Origin: Prochlorococcus sp. AG-355-J09
Lineage (GTDB): Bacteria > Cyanobacteriota > Cyanobacteriia > PCC-6307 > Cyanobiaceae
NCBI GenBank assembly: GCA_003278735.1
Contig: QCDO01000002.1
Span: 61,736-125,735 of the forward strand
DNA length: 64,000 bases
Reading direction: 5' to 3'
Both the position numbers and the translations under genes were made by a program. Numbering within the stretch: position 1 is the first letter of the stretch; each line of letters starts with the position of its first letter. The notes beneath the pieces are model-generated. The model was not told where the DNA came from. It worked only from the letters and a program-made list of their open reading frames with translations, and did no database searches. This document shows, in pieces, positions 1 to 10,110 of this stretch.

Positions 1-645
1 GTTCAAGGTATTTTAAAAAATGGAGCAAAACCATGGCTTAAATCTGGAATGAATATTGGAGATATTCTCATGATGTCTAGACCTCTGGGCGTTGGGATTT
101 ACTTTGCCGGTCAAATGCAAAATATTAATATGCTAGGTAGTTCTTCTGAAGTAATTAATAATTTAGTAAAGAGTCAGCAATATTTGATTGATGAAATTTA
201 TCTTTTTCAAAATCAATTTAAAGAATCATTAGTCAATGCTGCGACTGACATTACTGGATATGGATTTATTGGACATCTTAAAGAAATGGTTGAATCATCT
301 AATTTATATAGGCAAAGAAATAATCTTGAGCCACTAAAAGTTTTATTAGATTTATTTGCATTTAAAGCTTATCCTGGAGTATTTGATTTAATAAGAAAAG
401 ATGTTAAAAGTACTTTCTTTGAATCTAATAAAGAAATTTTTGACAAAATTTATAAAGTAAATAAGCAAAAAAGAATAATTAATTTTTTAAACGAAAATTC
501 ATTGGATCAAGAGACTTTTAACGAGAGAATATCATTACTATTTGATCCTCAAACATGTGGACCCTTATTGATTAGTTGTAATCGTAAATATGAAAATGTT
601 CTAAATGATAAATGGTACAAGGTTGGAGAGGTTGTAAAAATGTAA
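1..645 (+). CDS. selD: Selenide, water dikinase (SelD) C-terminal part, 5' end cut by the window
   Basis: The reading frame is open from base 1, so the gene begins upstream. SelD makes selenophosphate from selenide and ATP. The visible part shows the AIRS-C type segment with the NAATDITGYGFIGHLKEM motif (bases about 235-285) and the closing LLFDPQTCGPLLIS motif near the C terminus, both typical of SelD. In marine picocyanobacteria this domain is often fused behind an NADH-dehydrogenase-like flavoprotein domain; that part would lie outside the window, so the fusion cannot be confirmed here. The gene ends directly against the convergent cca gene. Confidence 0.85.
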   Translation, partial: VQGILKNGAKPWLKSGMNIGDILMMSRPLGVGIYFAGQMQNINMLGSSSEVINNLVKSQQYLIDEIYLFQNQFKESLVNAATDITGYGFIGHLKEMVESSNLYRQRNNLEPLKVLLDLFAFKAYPGVFDLIRKDVKSTFFESNKEIFDKIYKVNKQKRIINFLNENSLDQETFNERISLLFDPQTCGPLLISCNRKYENVLNDKWYKVGEVVKM

Positions 646-1893
646 TTAATTTCTATTTAATTTGTCAATTTCCAAATATCTTAATCTTTTGATTTCCTTT
701 CCCATCCCCCTCCCTGGGGCCCATCCTTCTTTTTTTAATGTTTCTCCATCTTTTTTTGATTTTATAAATTTGTAAATAAATAACCATTTAAACAATTTTC
801 GCCAGTATGGTCCTCCATCACAAATTAATAATTTGACTGTCTCATCATTAAGGTTTCTATCTTCAATAAATTCTGTCCAACTTGATGGAGAAAAATGATT
901 GAAATTTTTTTGGTTTGTATTTAATATCTTTTTGATATTAATATAATCTTCTATTATTTTTATCTCGCTATTATTTACCAAAAATCTTTGACATGCCTTT
1001 TCTAAATCTTCTGAATCTTTTAATAAGAAAAGCATATAATTTCCCTTTAACTTCTTAATCCAATTTAGTCCTCTTAAAAATCTTTTATCGACTTTAATAT
1101 TTTCATTTAAAATTGAGATAATTTCCCATTTATGAATTATTGAAATCACATTAGTCAAATTATCGTGTTTGCATATTTCAGCTAGTTCCATCCTTATTCG
1201 TATGCCTAGTGCAGGAGGGTAAATCATTTTCTGATGAGTTTCTGAACTTTTCCATGGCCATTGTCTAACTGTTTCTTGAGATTGTTTGAGGGAATTATTT
1301 GAAATATTGAAATCTAACCTTGAAGCATATTTTGCACATCTAATTAATCTACTTGGATCATCTGAAATACTATTACTGTGAAGTAAGTTCAATCTTTTAC
1401 TTTTTATATCAGAAATTCCTCCATAAGGATCATAAATTTTCCTTGTCGAGACCTCGAAGGCTATTGAATTTATAGTGAAATCTCTCCTCTTAAGATCCTC
1501 CTCAATATTACTTTTATTTACTGTGGGATTTAAGCCAGGAGCAGAATAAATTTCTTTTCTTGCAGAAGCAATATCAATTTTATAGTCATTAATATTTATT
1601 TCTACAGTGTTGTATAAATTAAATTCCTTTATTAAACATAAATCTACATTTACAATATTTTTTTTAATAAATTTTGCGAGAGAAATAGAGGATCCTTCAA
1701 TAACAAGATCAATATCTACAGGTTTAGAAAACGATTTTTTGTGGAATTTACTAATTAATAAATCTCTTAAATAACCGCCGACAAAAGCTACTTTAGTATT
1801 GTTATTAGATTCAATATATTTAGCAATTAGGTTATATAAATTAAATGGAGTTTTGATTAATTCCCCTTGGATGTAATCAGAAATATCGTTCAT
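646..1893 (-). CDS. cca: CCA tRNA nucleotidyltransferase / poly(A) polymerase family protein
   Basis: A 415-residue class II nucleotidyltransferase that adds or repairs the CCA tail of tRNAs. The catalytic head shows VGGYLRDLL (about residue 39) and the metal-binding DIDLVIEG stretch (about residue 61), followed by the RRDFTINSIAF motif (about 136) and the DDPSRLIRCAKYASRL motif (about 178), in family order. Several tRNAs in this window lack an encoded CCA end (for example tRNA-Phe, tRNA-Thr), so the activity is needed. It starts 5 bases downstream of the helicase gene and is probably co-transcribed with it. Confidence 0.9.
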   Translation of the reverse strand: MNDISDYIQGELIKTPFNLYNLIAKYIESNNNTKVAFVGGYLRDLLISKFHKKSFSKPVDIDLVIEGSSISLAKFIKKNIVNVDLCLIKEFNLYNTVEININDYKIDIASARKEIYSAPGLNPTVNKSNIEEDLKRRDFTINSIAFEVSTRKIYDPYGGISDIKSKRLNLLHSNSISDDPSRLIRCAKYASRLDFNISNNSLKQSQETVRQWPWKSSETHQKMIYPPALGIRIRMELAEICKHDNLTNVISIIHKWEIISILNENIKVDKRFLRGLNWIKKLKGNYMLFLLKDSEDLEKACQRFLVNNSEIKIIEDYINIKKILNTNQKNFNHFSPSSWTEFIEDRNLNDETVKLLICDGGPYWRKLFKWLFIYKFIKSKKDGETLKKEGWAPGRGMGKEIKRLRYLEIDKLNRN

Positions 1894-1898
1894 GAGTT

Positions 1899-4307
1899 TT
1901 AACTTACATAACGAATTGGAGCTAATCTTGGATCTAGAATTTTACTTCCTTTATCACCAAATTTTACTGCTAAAGATATTTTCCCCCCACTCCCAAAAAT
2001 ATGTATGATTTCACCTTTCCCAAACTTTGAGTGAATTAGCTTATCTCCAACTATCCAGCTTTTCCCTTTACTGGGACCTGAATATAATTTTCTTACTGCA
2101 TTTATTGGTTTATTAACAAATTCATTTGGATTGTTTCGATCAACTCTAGTTAAACGATCAAGATGCCAATCTCTTCTAATTGAGGCACCACCAGTTTGTG
2201 GTAATTCGCCATCCATTAAATCTTCAGGTATTTCCGAAAGAAATATTGAAGGAATTGTTGCTTCACGCATTCCACCCCATAATCTTCTTTCCCTGGCATG
2301 ACTTAAGAAAACTCTTTCTTTAGCTCTGGTAATACCTACGTAGCATAATCTTCTTTCCTCTTCAAGCAGTGAGGGAGTATCTATTGATCTATGGCTAGGG
2401 AAGAGACCTTGTTCTAGCCCAGTGATAAAAACATTTTGAAATTCTAAACCTTTACTATTATGCAGAGTCATGAGAGTTACAGAGTTAGGATTATTTTTCT
2501 TAGTGTCATTATCAGTTGTTAAGGCTGCTGTAGAAAGAAATCCCTCTACATCTCCACTTTCTGTTTCTTCTTCATATTGAGTAGCTGCATTAATTAGTTC
2601 TTGTAAGTTATTTCTTCTATCTTCAGATTCTTCGGTCCCACTAGAGAGCAAGTCACTTAAATAACCACTTTTTTCTAATATAAGTTGTAATAGTTGAGCG
2701 GGACCTGAATTTTCTAGGTAACACAGTAGATCATTCATAACTTCAGTAAATTTATTAATTCCTTTTGATGATCGGCCTATTGTTTCTTCAAGACTTTGCT
2801 TATCATTAATAACCTCCCATAATGGGATATTTAACCTATTAGATAGTTCATTAAGTTTTTGAATAGTAGTCTTACCAATCCCTCTTCTAGGAACATTTAT
2901 GATTCGTAAAAGACTAATGTTATCTGAAGAATTAACCAGAACTTTCAAATATGCTATTGCATCTTTAATTTCCCTTCTATCATAAAAACGCAATCCTCCA
3001 AAAATTGTATAAGGAATGCGCCACCTTACAAGAGATTCTTCTAATACTCTCGACTGAGCTCTGGTTCGATATAAAATTGCAAAATTTTTCCAAATTGGGT
3101 TTTGATTATAGTTATTCAGTAATTTTATTTTATTGGTAATTGCTTCTGCCTCGGAAATTTCATCATCACAGCTGAGTAACGTTAAAAGTTCCCCTTTTTC
3201 TTTAGTAGCCTTTAAAACCTTGTCAATTCTTTCAGAGTTGTTTTCAATTAGTGAGTTTGCAGCATCAAGGATATTGGAAGATGACCTATAATTTTCTTCT
3301 AATTTAATTAAAGATGATTTTGGATCATCTTTGATTGAAGTTTTAAAATCTTCTTGAAAACCCATTAAAATTCTGAAGTCAGCTGCTCTGAAACTATAAA
3401 TACTTTGATCAGCATCCCCAACTACAAAAATTGATCGATCTTCCCAATTGAAGAATTTTTTTGGTTCAGTATTTCCAGCCGTAATTAATTTTATAAGTTC
3501 ATATTGAGTTCTATTTGTATCTTGATATTCGTCTACTAAAATATGTTTAAATCTTTTGTGCCAGTAATCTCGGACTATATCATTTTGCCTCAATAAGAAA
3601 ACAGGCAAAAGTAAAAGATCATCAAAGTCTAAAGAATTATTTTTTGAGAGCGAAATTCTATATCTCTTGTAGGCTTCTGCAACTGTTTTATCAAAATTAT
3701 TATCTGCTTTTTCTAAAAGATCATTAGAAGTTAAGCATTGATTTTTAGCATTACTTATTAATCTTTTAATCTTTTTGGGATCATATCTCTTTGGGTCAAG
3801 ATTCATATCTTGACTAATAATTTCTTTTACTAATGTTTGAGAATCTGTTTCATCGTAAATTGAAAATTGCCTTGTCCATGTTAGGCCTTCTGGATCAGTA
3901 TATTTTTCAATATCGTATCTCAGAAGTCTTGAAAATAAAGAATGGAAAGTACCTATCCAAAGGTTCTGAAGCCTCTCTTGGTGAACGTTTGTTCTTAATT
4001 GATTTTGATCAATTTCTTTGAGAGTTGTCCAAGGCTGACCAAATTGATTTAAAGCTAATTCCTGGGCTAGAAGAACCTCTAATCTTGCTTTCATTTCTTT
4101 GGCAGCTTTGTTAGTGAAAGTGACTGCGAGAATGTTAAAGGGATCTATAGAGTTACCCTCAATAAGGTTTGCAATTCTGTGGGTAAGAGCCTTAGTTTTT
4201 CCGCTACCTGCGCCAGCTACAACTAATAGTGGTCCATAAACATGTTTTACTGCTTGAAGTTGTTGATTGTTTAGGGACTTAAAAAGGAAATTGTTGGTTT
4301 TAGGCAC
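1899..4307 (-). CDS. uvrD: UvrD/PcrA-type superfamily I DNA helicase
   Basis: An 802-residue ATP-dependent 3'-5' helicase for nucleotide excision repair, mismatch repair and removal of proteins from DNA. Seen: Q-motif LNNQQLQAV at residue 12, Walker A VVAGAGSGKT (about 29), motif Ia TFTNKAAKEM (about 63), Walker B DEYQDTNRTQYE (about 258), motif III GDADQSIYSFRAAD (about 298), motif IV ENYRSS (about 339), motif V TLMTLHNSKGLEF (about 613) and motif VI YVGITRAKE. The C-terminal tail carries a Tudor-like segment (GDKLIHSKFGKGEI) usual in UvrD/PcrA. The length fits the family. Confidence 0.95.
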   Translation of the reverse strand: MPKTNNFLFKSLNNQQLQAVKHVYGPLLVVAGAGSGKTKALTHRIANLIEGNSIDPFNILAVTFTNKAAKEMKARLEVLLAQELALNQFGQPWTTLKEIDQNQLRTNVHQERLQNLWIGTFHSLFSRLLRYDIEKYTDPEGLTWTRQFSIYDETDSQTLVKEIISQDMNLDPKRYDPKKIKRLISNAKNQCLTSNDLLEKADNNFDKTVAEAYKRYRISLSKNNSLDFDDLLLLPVFLLRQNDIVRDYWHKRFKHILVDEYQDTNRTQYELIKLITAGNTEPKKFFNWEDRSIFVVGDADQSIYSFRAADFRILMGFQEDFKTSIKDDPKSSLIKLEENYRSSSNILDAANSLIENNSERIDKVLKATKEKGELLTLLSCDDEISEAEAITNKIKLLNNYNQNPIWKNFAILYRTRAQSRVLEESLVRWRIPYTIFGGLRFYDRREIKDAIAYLKVLVNSSDNISLLRIINVPRRGIGKTTIQKLNELSNRLNIPLWEVINDKQSLEETIGRSSKGINKFTEVMNDLLCYLENSGPAQLLQLILEKSGYLSDLLSSGTEESEDRRNNLQELINAATQYEEETESGDVEGFLSTAALTTDNDTKKNNPNSVTLMTLHNSKGLEFQNVFITGLEQGLFPSHRSIDTPSLLEEERRLCYVGITRAKERVFLSHARERRLWGGMREATIPSIFLSEIPEDLMDGELPQTGGASIRRDWHLDRLTRVDRNNPNEFVNKPINAVRKLYSGPSKGKSWIVGDKLIHSKFGKGEIIHIFGSGGKISLAVKFGDKGSKILDPRLAPIRYVS

Positions 4308-4329
4308 TTTTGGGAGGGTTTTTCAAAAA

Positions 4330-4536
4330 TCAGACTTTACTATGAGATTCAAATTCCGTTTCTAGATCTTCTAACGTTTTTTTTAAATTAATAAGTTCAT
4401 TGTTGTTATTAATTATTTCTTCAAATTTATTTTGAGGTATCTTTAATTTCATACTTCTGTCTAGAATTTCTTTTTCCAATCTCTTTTTATATGAGGAAAT
4501 AAGTTTCTTTGATAATTTTAAATCCTGCTGATCCAA
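4330..4536 (-). CDS. Small helical hypothetical protein (68 aa)
   Basis: Not recognised. The protein is rich in Lys, Glu and Leu and is predicted to be mostly helical, perhaps coiled-coil, with no membrane segment. The only start in frame is TTG. It lies 22 bases upstream of the helicase gene on the same strand, so it may be the first gene of that transcript. Confidence 0.55.
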   Translation of the reverse strand: MDQQDLKLSKKLISSYKKRLEKEILDRSMKLKIPQNKFEEIINNNNELINLKKTLEDLETEFESHSKV

Positions 4537-4716
4537 AACTTTATTAAAAACGTAAATTCATATTAGCGGAAAAAAAAATTTTTTTTTGAATTATTTCAAC
4601 TATCACTTTGGAATGAAGTTATTAATTAAGAAGCATTGCGTTAAGTTTGAAATTGAATTGTTTTTACTAGCTTTGTATTATTCTTAAGTTCGATCTTTAA
4701 TTTGTTTATTACAGGA

Positions 4717-5229
4717 ATGTCAGTTTCAAAGAATAATCAACTATTGTCAGCCGATAAGAAATTAAATGATTTAAGCAATATAAAAGAATTTATTAATACT
4801 GCAAACTCAAGATTAGATGCAATAACCTCAATAACCAATAATTCACATGCAATCGCAGCAGATGCTGTAACAGCAATGATTTGCGAAAATCAAGATTCAC
4901 TTAATTCAAAAATATCTTTAAATACAACTAACAAGATGTCCGTTTGTCTAAGAGATGGAGAAATAATCCTAAGGATTGTTGCTTATCTTTTAATTTCTAA
5001 TGACGAATCAGTTTTAGAAAAAAGTTGTTTGAAGGATCTTAAAAATACTTATCTTGCTCTTGAGGTACCTTTAAAAAATGCAAGAAGGGTTTTTGAATTA
5101 ATGCGAGATGCAACTATCTCTGATTTGAATTCAACAGTTAATAATATGCGTGGAAACAAACGCTTTCTTCCTAAATTAATATCTGAAACAGAGTTTCAAT
5201 TTGAAAAGATAATTAATCTTTTAAACTAG
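4717..5229 (+). CDS. cpeB: Divergent phycoerythrin beta subunit (PE-III type remnant)
   Basis: A globin-fold phycobiliprotein of about 170 residues. The central bilin site is kept: Cys in MICENQ (about residue 74) followed by [20 protein letters not shown], the best conserved block of CpeB. The doubly linked bilin site is lost (the usual NASCIVSDAV is [11 protein letters not shown] here), and the distal Cys region near the C terminus is also gone. High-light Prochlorococcus keep only this single degenerate beta gene without cpeA; it is thought to be a sensor or vestigial antenna protein. I chose the ATG at 4717 over the TTG 15 bases upstream. It overlaps the convergent cpeS gene by 17 bases. 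Confidence 0.9.
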   Translation: MSVSKNNQLLSADKKLNDLSNIKEFINTANSRLDAITSITNNSHAIAADAVTAMICENQDSLNSKISLNTTNKMSVCLRDGEIILRIVAYLLISNDESVLEKSCLKDLKNTYLALEVPLKNARRVFELMRDATISDLNSTVNNMRGNKRFLPKLISETEFQFEKIINLLN

Positions 5230-5764
5230 CTAAATTCCTTATCTCTGAAGTATGGGACGTCTGTATTACTGAGTTATTTTCAAGATGTCTAATAGTAGAA
5301 AATCTGGATCTTACATGAGTGGATAAAAAGGAAATTCTTTCTTCGGAAACTGTTGATTTATAAATAGTTTTAATGTGTAAATTATTTTGTTTATCAACAA
5401 AATAATTTGATGATGAAATAAAGGATTCTGTATAACCTTTATTTCTTAAAACAATTCCTGAATTTTCATCTTTGGGTAAAAAAATCAGAATAGTTTCATC
5501 TCCCTCACGGATATCATTATTGTCCCAATCACTAATAGCTTGCCAGTTTATAGAAATGGCTATGCTCTCTATGTTTAAACTAAATTTATAATTTTTAAAA
5601 ATTTCAACGACTTTTTTATTTTTTTTGTTGACATGTTTTATATATATTTTACTAGTTGAATTTTCAAATTCCTGAAAAGCTAAAGTGTGAGTACTTCTAA
5701 TAGATTTCCACTCTCCTATACTTTTATCGATGAGTTGATTAATTATTGTTAGATTCTTCGTCAA
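5213..5764 (-). CDS. cpeS: Phycoerythrobilin lyase CpeS/CpcS family
   Basis: A 183-residue lipocalin-like lyase that attaches bilin to the conserved Cys of phycobiliprotein subunits, consistent with the one site left in the neighbouring CpeB. Family blocks seen: [14 protein letters not shown] (about residue 17), the acidic loop with [10 protein letters not shown] (about 91), RNKGYTES, and the C-terminal [19 protein letters not shown] ending in TSHTSEIR. No ATG is available; a TTG at 5764 is the only sensible start, since an in-frame stop lies just upstream. Its first 26 bases overlap the 3' end of the 59-aa gene upstream, suggesting translational coupling. Confidence 0.88.
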   Translation of the reverse strand: MTKNLTIINQLIDKSIGEWKSIRSTHTLAFQEFENSTSKIYIKHVNKKNKKVVEIFKNYKFSLNIESIAISINWQAISDWDNNDIREGDETILIFLPKDENSGIVLRNKGYTESFISSSNYFVDKQNNLHIKTIYKSTVSEERISFLSTHVRSRFSTIRHLENNSVIQTSHTSEIRNLASLKD

Positions 5765-5918
5765 GTTTATCTTCTACGGAATGATTTTCTGCTTTTTGTA
5801 TCATTCTTACCATTGAATCCACCATTAATCTCTTTGCAGAAGTTACTTTTAATCCAGAAGGAGTAGTTGATATTTGTTCTCCAGGGCGATCATATGAAGT
5901 TGGTCTAAATGGAGTCAT
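5739..5918 (-). CDS. Small hypothetical protein upstream of cpeS (59 aa)
   Basis: The frame starts with ATG ([18 protein letters not shown]) and ends inside cpeS. The N-terminal half is Pro/Thr/Ser rich and the C-terminal half is helical and charged, with an Asn-rich end. It overlaps the cpeS start by 26 bases in another frame, so the two are very likely translated from one message. I do not recognise the family; position suggests a role in phycoerythrin maturation, but that is inference. Confidence 0.65.
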   Translation of the reverse strand: MTPFRPTSYDRPGEQISTTPSGLKVTSAKRLMVDSMVRMIQKAENHSVEDKLDEESNNN

Positions 5919-6035
5919 CTAATAACTTTAAAAATTAATCGATTCTTATTCTTGCATGAATAATTATTTATATAGTTAATGTTTGCGAAAATGTCATATC
6001 TTTCTTCTTTGATTACAGAATTATCAACTGTATTG

Positions 6036-6671
6036 TTATTTAGGTATTTTATTTTTTGCCAATCCTGAAATAGTCGCTAAAGCAAACATTCCTAATAGAG
6101 CAATCCCAAGAAATAATCCTGCTCCCTGACTAACTCCAGCTCCTACTGCGACAAGTATAGAGTCACTGATTAGAAGACTTATTAATAATGCAGGAGTAAA
6201 TATTTTCCAGCGAGTTCCTCCAATACCAATTGCGTAGCTTAGAAAATCAAAAAGGCCAGTCATTAGTAGACCAGTCATAAGAAAGAAATTTTCTTCTAGC
6301 TGGTTTTGATTAAAACTTTCAATCTTTTTCATTGCTTTTGGGCCTACTAAATTACGTACGGGAACACGACCATAATTTCTTGCAATAAAGAAAGCAGCTT
6401 GGCAAAAAACAATATCTGAAAAGATTATTGTCATGTAGCCTTTTTGAAATCCTAGTAATGAACCAGCTAGCAGAGAATAAGCTGAACTTGGAAGAGCGGG
6501 CAAAATAATACTTACTCCTCTAAGTATGAATATTCCAAAAGGTGCCCAAATTCCCATACTTTCTATTTTGTTTCTAAGAGGTTCAATCCCATAATTTTGG
6601 ATTAAGTAAATCAATACAACGAATATTGCTATAAAAAAAACTACTGAGAGAAATTTTTGTATTTTATTCAT
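6036..6671 (-). CDS. TVP38/TMEM64 (SNARE-associated/DedA-like) membrane protein
   Basis: A 211-residue integral membrane protein with about five hydrophobic segments: the N-terminal helix, then a re-entrant-type stretch LRGVSIILPALPSSAYSLLAGSLLGFQKG (quoted part shortened: key residues R, PALP, GSLLG) that is the hallmark of the VTT/DedA domain, followed by three more helices. Members are membrane transporters or lipid scramblase-like proteins; the substrate in cyanobacteria is unknown. It stands alone between cpeS and a divergent small secreted protein. Confidence 0.8.
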   Translation of the reverse strand: MNKIQKFLSVVFFIAIFVVLIYLIQNYGIEPLRNKIESMGIWAPFGIFILRGVSIILPALPSSAYSLLAGSLLGFQKGYMTIIFSDIVFCQAAFFIARNYGRVPVRNLVGPKAMKKIESFNQNQLEENFFLMTGLLMTGLFDFLSYAIGIGGTRWKIFTPALLISLLISDSILVAVGAGVSQGAGLFLGIALLGMFALATISGLAKNKIPK

Positions 6672-6818
6672 TATCTTTCTAATTAACTTATTGGAAGTAA
6701 GTTTTGAATTTAATATTTGATTGTATCTATAATAGAAATACTAATCAATAAAAATTTTTACAAATTTTTAATCTTATATTTACTCTAGATAAAAAATTTT
6801 TGTATTTAACAAGTATTC

Positions 6819-7238
6819 ATGGTTTATTCTAAGAATAAAGTTAGTTCAATATTTATTAGAAATAGCATTGGTTTAGTTCTGTTAATAATCGTTTCCATTT
6901 GTATTTTTATAAAACAAGCAAATGCTTTACCTCATGAATGGGTTGGAGTCCCTAAAAGTGAATATGGAGAACAGTTGTGGGATAGGCAAAGTATTCAAAG
7001 GAATGAGGATGGTTCTGTGAGAGTATTGAGTAAATATATTCCTAAAATAAAAAGTGAAATTACTAAGGATATTCTCTATACAATGGATATAAATTGTTTT
7101 GAAAAATCATTTAGAGACGTTGATGTCTCTATAGAAGAAGTAAATAGTAATTTTAATGATTTAGCTGATTGGAAAGATCCTAATGGAGATGAATTGATTT
7201 TGGGTGTTATTGGTCAAGTCTGCAGAGTAGAAAACTAA
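6819..7238 (+). CDS. Secreted or membrane-anchored hypothetical protein (139 aa)
   Basis: The N terminus has a basic start and a long hydrophobic run ending near Ala-Asn-Ala (about residue 37), a signal peptide or anchor. The exported part has two Cys residues (about 91 and 135) that could form a disulfide. It resembles a conserved picocyanobacterial family of unknown function. Confidence 0.7.
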   Translation: MVYSKNKVSSIFIRNSIGLVLLIIVSICIFIKQANALPHEWVGVPKSEYGEQLWDRQSIQRNEDGSVRVLSKYIPKIKSEITKDILYTMDINCFEKSFRDVDVSIEEVNSNFNDLADWKDPNGDELILGVIGQVCRVEN

Positions 7239-7294
7239 CAAATCTTAAATTCAAGAAACAAAATAAAAAGTTAGTGTCTAATTTTTGAAAATAT

Positions 7295-7320
7295 AAAACC
7301 CCTTCATAGAAGAGGTTTTA
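7295..7320 (-). terminator. Hairpin downstream of tRNA-Phe
   Basis: On the minus strand an AAACC.CTTC / GAAG.GGTTT inverted repeat with a 3-base loop is followed by a T-rich run, right after the tRNA 3' end. It fits an intrinsic terminator for the tRNA transcript, with one internal mismatch. Confidence 0.55.
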
Positions 7321-7324
7321 AAGG

Positions 7325-7397
7325 TGCCAGGACCCAGATTTGAACTGGGGACACGGCGATTTTCAGTCGCCTGCTCTACCAACTGAGCTATCCCGGC
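7325..7397 (-). tRNA. trnF: tRNA-Phe (GAA)
   Basis: A 73-nt cloverleaf with acceptor GCCGGGA/TCCTGGC, D-arm GCTCAGTTGGTAGAGC, anticodon loop CTGAAAA with GAA, T-loop GTTCAAATC and discriminator A. The CCA end is not encoded. Confidence 0.97.
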
Positions 7398-7489
7398 TCT
7401 AACCTATATACTTTAAATTAAGATGTGTAGTTTGTGAAACCCTTTTAATTAAAAATTTTATATCTTCATCAAATATCTAAAAAAAACTT

Positions 7490-8719
7490 TTATTTTGAGT
7501 TCATCGCTAACAAGGCTGTACCAAATGAAGTGGTTTTTTTACATGAAACTATTGGTATATTGATAATATTTTCTCTTATTTTTCTCCACTGAGGGTTTTT
7601 TGAACCTCCACCAATAGTAATAATTTTTTTTGGAAGTGAACCTGTTAGTTCTCCTAGCTTTTCCCATCCTTTCAATTCGATCTTAGCAAGACCCTCGAAT
7701 AATGCATGTAAATAAAGTGAGTCGCTTACTGGCCTTGGACCAAGTATCGGATTTAAATTAGAATCATTAACAGGAAATCTTTCTCCTTTACTATTAAGAG
7801 GTACAAGATTTAAAGAAGTGTTTTTTGATGGATTTATTTGTCGACTGAGCTCTTTTATTTCTAAATCAGAGAAAAGCTGAGACAATATACCACAGCCTGC
7901 GTTTGATGCTCCTCCACATATCCAATTACCGTTTACTCTATGGTTTGTAATTCCTTGTTTTTTTATAGGATTATCAATAATTTTCTTAACTACAAGAGTT
8001 GTTCCTAAAACTGTAAGACCATCTTCTTTTCCTAAACCTGCAGCTATTACACTTGCATTAGAGTCAGTAGTGCCTGAGATTAATATTAATTTCTTATTCA
8101 AGTTAAATCTCTCTGCTAAATCAAAATTTACTTGTCCAATAATTTTCCCACTTTTTATTATTTGAGGCAGGCATTTTCTCCATGAAGTATTGAGATAGCT
8201 TTTTGGCCATGATTTTTTTTTTAGATCCCAACCAAGTTTTAAATTATTACCTTCTTCTCCATAAGTCCAATCTTTTAAAAACCAACCAGTGATCCAATCA
8301 GATTGATGTCGTAAAATTATATTTGTCCCATATTTATCTATTAGTTTTAATGCTTTAGCAAGACTACTGTATGGAGTTCGCAGATGATCTTCTCCAAAAG
8401 TTAATGATTCAAGAAGGATCTTATTTTCATTACATGCCTGGTCATAAGGTATTGCTTCTCCTATTGACTCTCCTCGTAAATTTGATGCTGTTAAAGTTCC
8501 TGATGTGCCAGATATAGCCAATTTTTGAAGGTTACTTTTTACCTCAATAGGTAAACATCCTAAGAGTTTTTCACAAGAATTGATCCAAGAATTTGGATTT
8601 TTAAAGCTACATAAATAAGGAACTGAATTTGAATATATCAATTCTTTATGAAAATTTATTATAGATATTCTTGCGCCACTAGTTCCAAAATCTAATCCTC
8701 CATAAAAATTATCAGGCAT
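7490..8719 (-). CDS. FGGY-family carbohydrate kinase (cyanobacterial D-ribulokinase/xylulokinase-like)
   Basis: A 409-residue sugar kinase of the actin/hexokinase fold. Seen: N-terminal phosphate-1 motif GGLDFGTSGARISI, the LAISGTSGTLT block, the catalytic-region D in SGTTDSNASVIAAG (about residue 220), and the late adenosine motif ITIGGGSKNPQWRKIR (about 366). It is shorter than E. coli XylB. Related cyanobacterial and plant proteins phosphorylate D-ribulose, so that is the likeliest substrate, but the sequence alone does not settle it. It follows metK by 13 bases and is probably in the same transcript. Confidence 0.8.
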   Translation of the reverse strand: MPDNFYGGLDFGTSGARISIINFHKELIYSNSVPYLCSFKNPNSWINSCEKLLGCLPIEVKSNLQKLAISGTSGTLTASNLRGESIGEAIPYDQACNENKILLESLTFGEDHLRTPYSSLAKALKLIDKYGTNIILRHQSDWITGWFLKDWTYGEEGNNLKLGWDLKKKSWPKSYLNTSWRKCLPQIIKSGKIIGQVNFDLAERFNLNKKLILISGTTDSNASVIAAGLGKEDGLTVLGTTLVVKKIIDNPIKKQGITNHRVNGNWICGGASNAGCGILSQLFSDLEIKELSRQINPSKNTSLNLVPLNSKGERFPVNDSNLNPILGPRPVSDSLYLHALFEGLAKIELKGWEKLGELTGSLPKKIITIGGGSKNPQWRKIRENIINIPIVSCKKTTSFGTALLAMNSK

Positions 8720-8732
8720 AGAATAAATATTT

Positions 8733-9974
8733 TTATAAAAATACTTTGGAAGCCTCTGCTAATTGAGCTGCTTTTTCTTCTACCTTTTCCCAGGGGAGAT
8801 CTAGATCTCTTCTGCCAAAATGTCCATAGGATGCAGTCTTTCTGAAAAATGTACCACCCATTTTTTTGGGTAGATTTCTTAGATCAAATTCTTTTATAAT
8901 TGATGCAGGTCTTAAATCAAAGTACTTATTAATGAGCTCAGTCAAATTAGCTTGTGAAATAACTCCAGTATCAAAAGTTTCAACAAGAATGGAAATAGGT
9001 TTTGCAACTCCAATTGCATAACTTAATTGTACTTCTGCCTTTTTTGCCAATTTTGCCTTAACTATACTTTTAGCTACATAACGTGCTGCATAAGCAGCTG
9101 ATCTATCCACTTTTGTGGGATCTTTGCCCGAAAATGCCCCTCCTCCGTGTCTCGCGTAACCTCCATAAGTATCTACTATAATTTTTCTTCCAGTAAGTCC
9201 GGCATCTCCTTGAGGCCCCCCTACTACAAATTTTCCTGTGGGATTTACTAGAAATCTTGTTGTATGAATGTTTGGTTTGATTTCTAAATCTTCAGTAGCA
9301 GGAATTACAACATTCTTCCATAAATCTTCTTTTATTCTTTGACGAATTTCTTCTTCATTTGTCATACCATCTATCTCAGGATTATGTTGAGTTGAAATTA
9401 AAATGGTATTGATCGATCGTGGTACTCCATTTTTATAATTAATACTTACTTGAGTTTTACCATCAGGGAGTAGATAATTAAGCACGTTTTCATGCCTTAC
9501 CTTAGAAAGTTGAATGGCTAATCTATGAGCCAAGCTAATCGGTAAGGGCATTAATTCAGGCGTTTCATCGCATGCATAGCCGAACATTATGCCTTGGTCG
9601 CCAGCACCGGTATTATCTTCCAAATCATCGTTAACATCATCTGCTTCGTTTACTCCTTGAGAAATATCTGGTGATTGCTCGTCAAGTGCTACTAAAACTG
9701 CACAACTATTTGCGTCAAAACCACCTGCTCTATAGCTCTCATATCCAATTTCTTTAATTACATTTCTAACAAGTTTTATATAATCGACTTTTGCTTTTGA
9801 AGTTATTTCTCCAGTAAGTAAACAAAGGCCAGTGTTTACAACAGTTTCGCATGCAACTCTGCTTTCTGGATCTTCTGTCAATAAAGCGTCTAAAACAGCG
9901 TCACTAATTTGATCGCATATTTTGTCTGGATGACCTTCAGTTACGGATTCTGAAGTGAAAATGAAATCAATCAT
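8733..9974 (-). CDS. metK: S-adenosylmethionine synthetase
   Basis: A 413-residue enzyme making SAM from methionine and ATP. Clear motifs: [20 protein letters not shown] (residues 8-27), the signature [12 protein letters not shown] (about 124), the phosphate-loop [19 protein letters not shown] (about 277), and YAIGVAKP. Length and order match bacterial MetK. No SAM riboswitch is visible in the 136-base upstream gap. Confidence 0.97.
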   Translation of the reverse strand: MIDFIFTSESVTEGHPDKICDQISDAVLDALLTEDPESRVACETVVNTGLCLLTGEITSKAKVDYIKLVRNVIKEIGYESYRAGGFDANSCAVLVALDEQSPDISQGVNEADDVNDDLEDNTGAGDQGIMFGYACDETPELMPLPISLAHRLAIQLSKVRHENVLNYLLPDGKTQVSINYKNGVPRSINTILISTQHNPEIDGMTNEEEIRQRIKEDLWKNVVIPATEDLEIKPNIHTTRFLVNPTGKFVVGGPQGDAGLTGRKIIVDTYGGYARHGGGAFSGKDPTKVDRSAAYAARYVAKSIVKAKLAKKAEVQLSYAIGVAKPISILVETFDTGVISQANLTELINKYFDLRPASIIKEFDLRNLPKKMGGTFFRKTASYGHFGRRDLDLPWEKVEEKAAQLAEASKVFL

Positions 9975-10110
9975 TTACAAATAATTTTTGAATTAGGAAA
10001 TATCCTAAATTAGATTATCGTTACAAATCAATTATTGTTAATTAAAAATACTTGTATAAGAATAATGAGTCTTAAGTTATGGTATTTGTGCACAAAATAA
10101 ATAAGTTAGG

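Noticed and set aside
9975..10110. SAM riboswitch before metK
   Set aside because: No conserved SAM-aptamer blocks; only AT-rich sequence.
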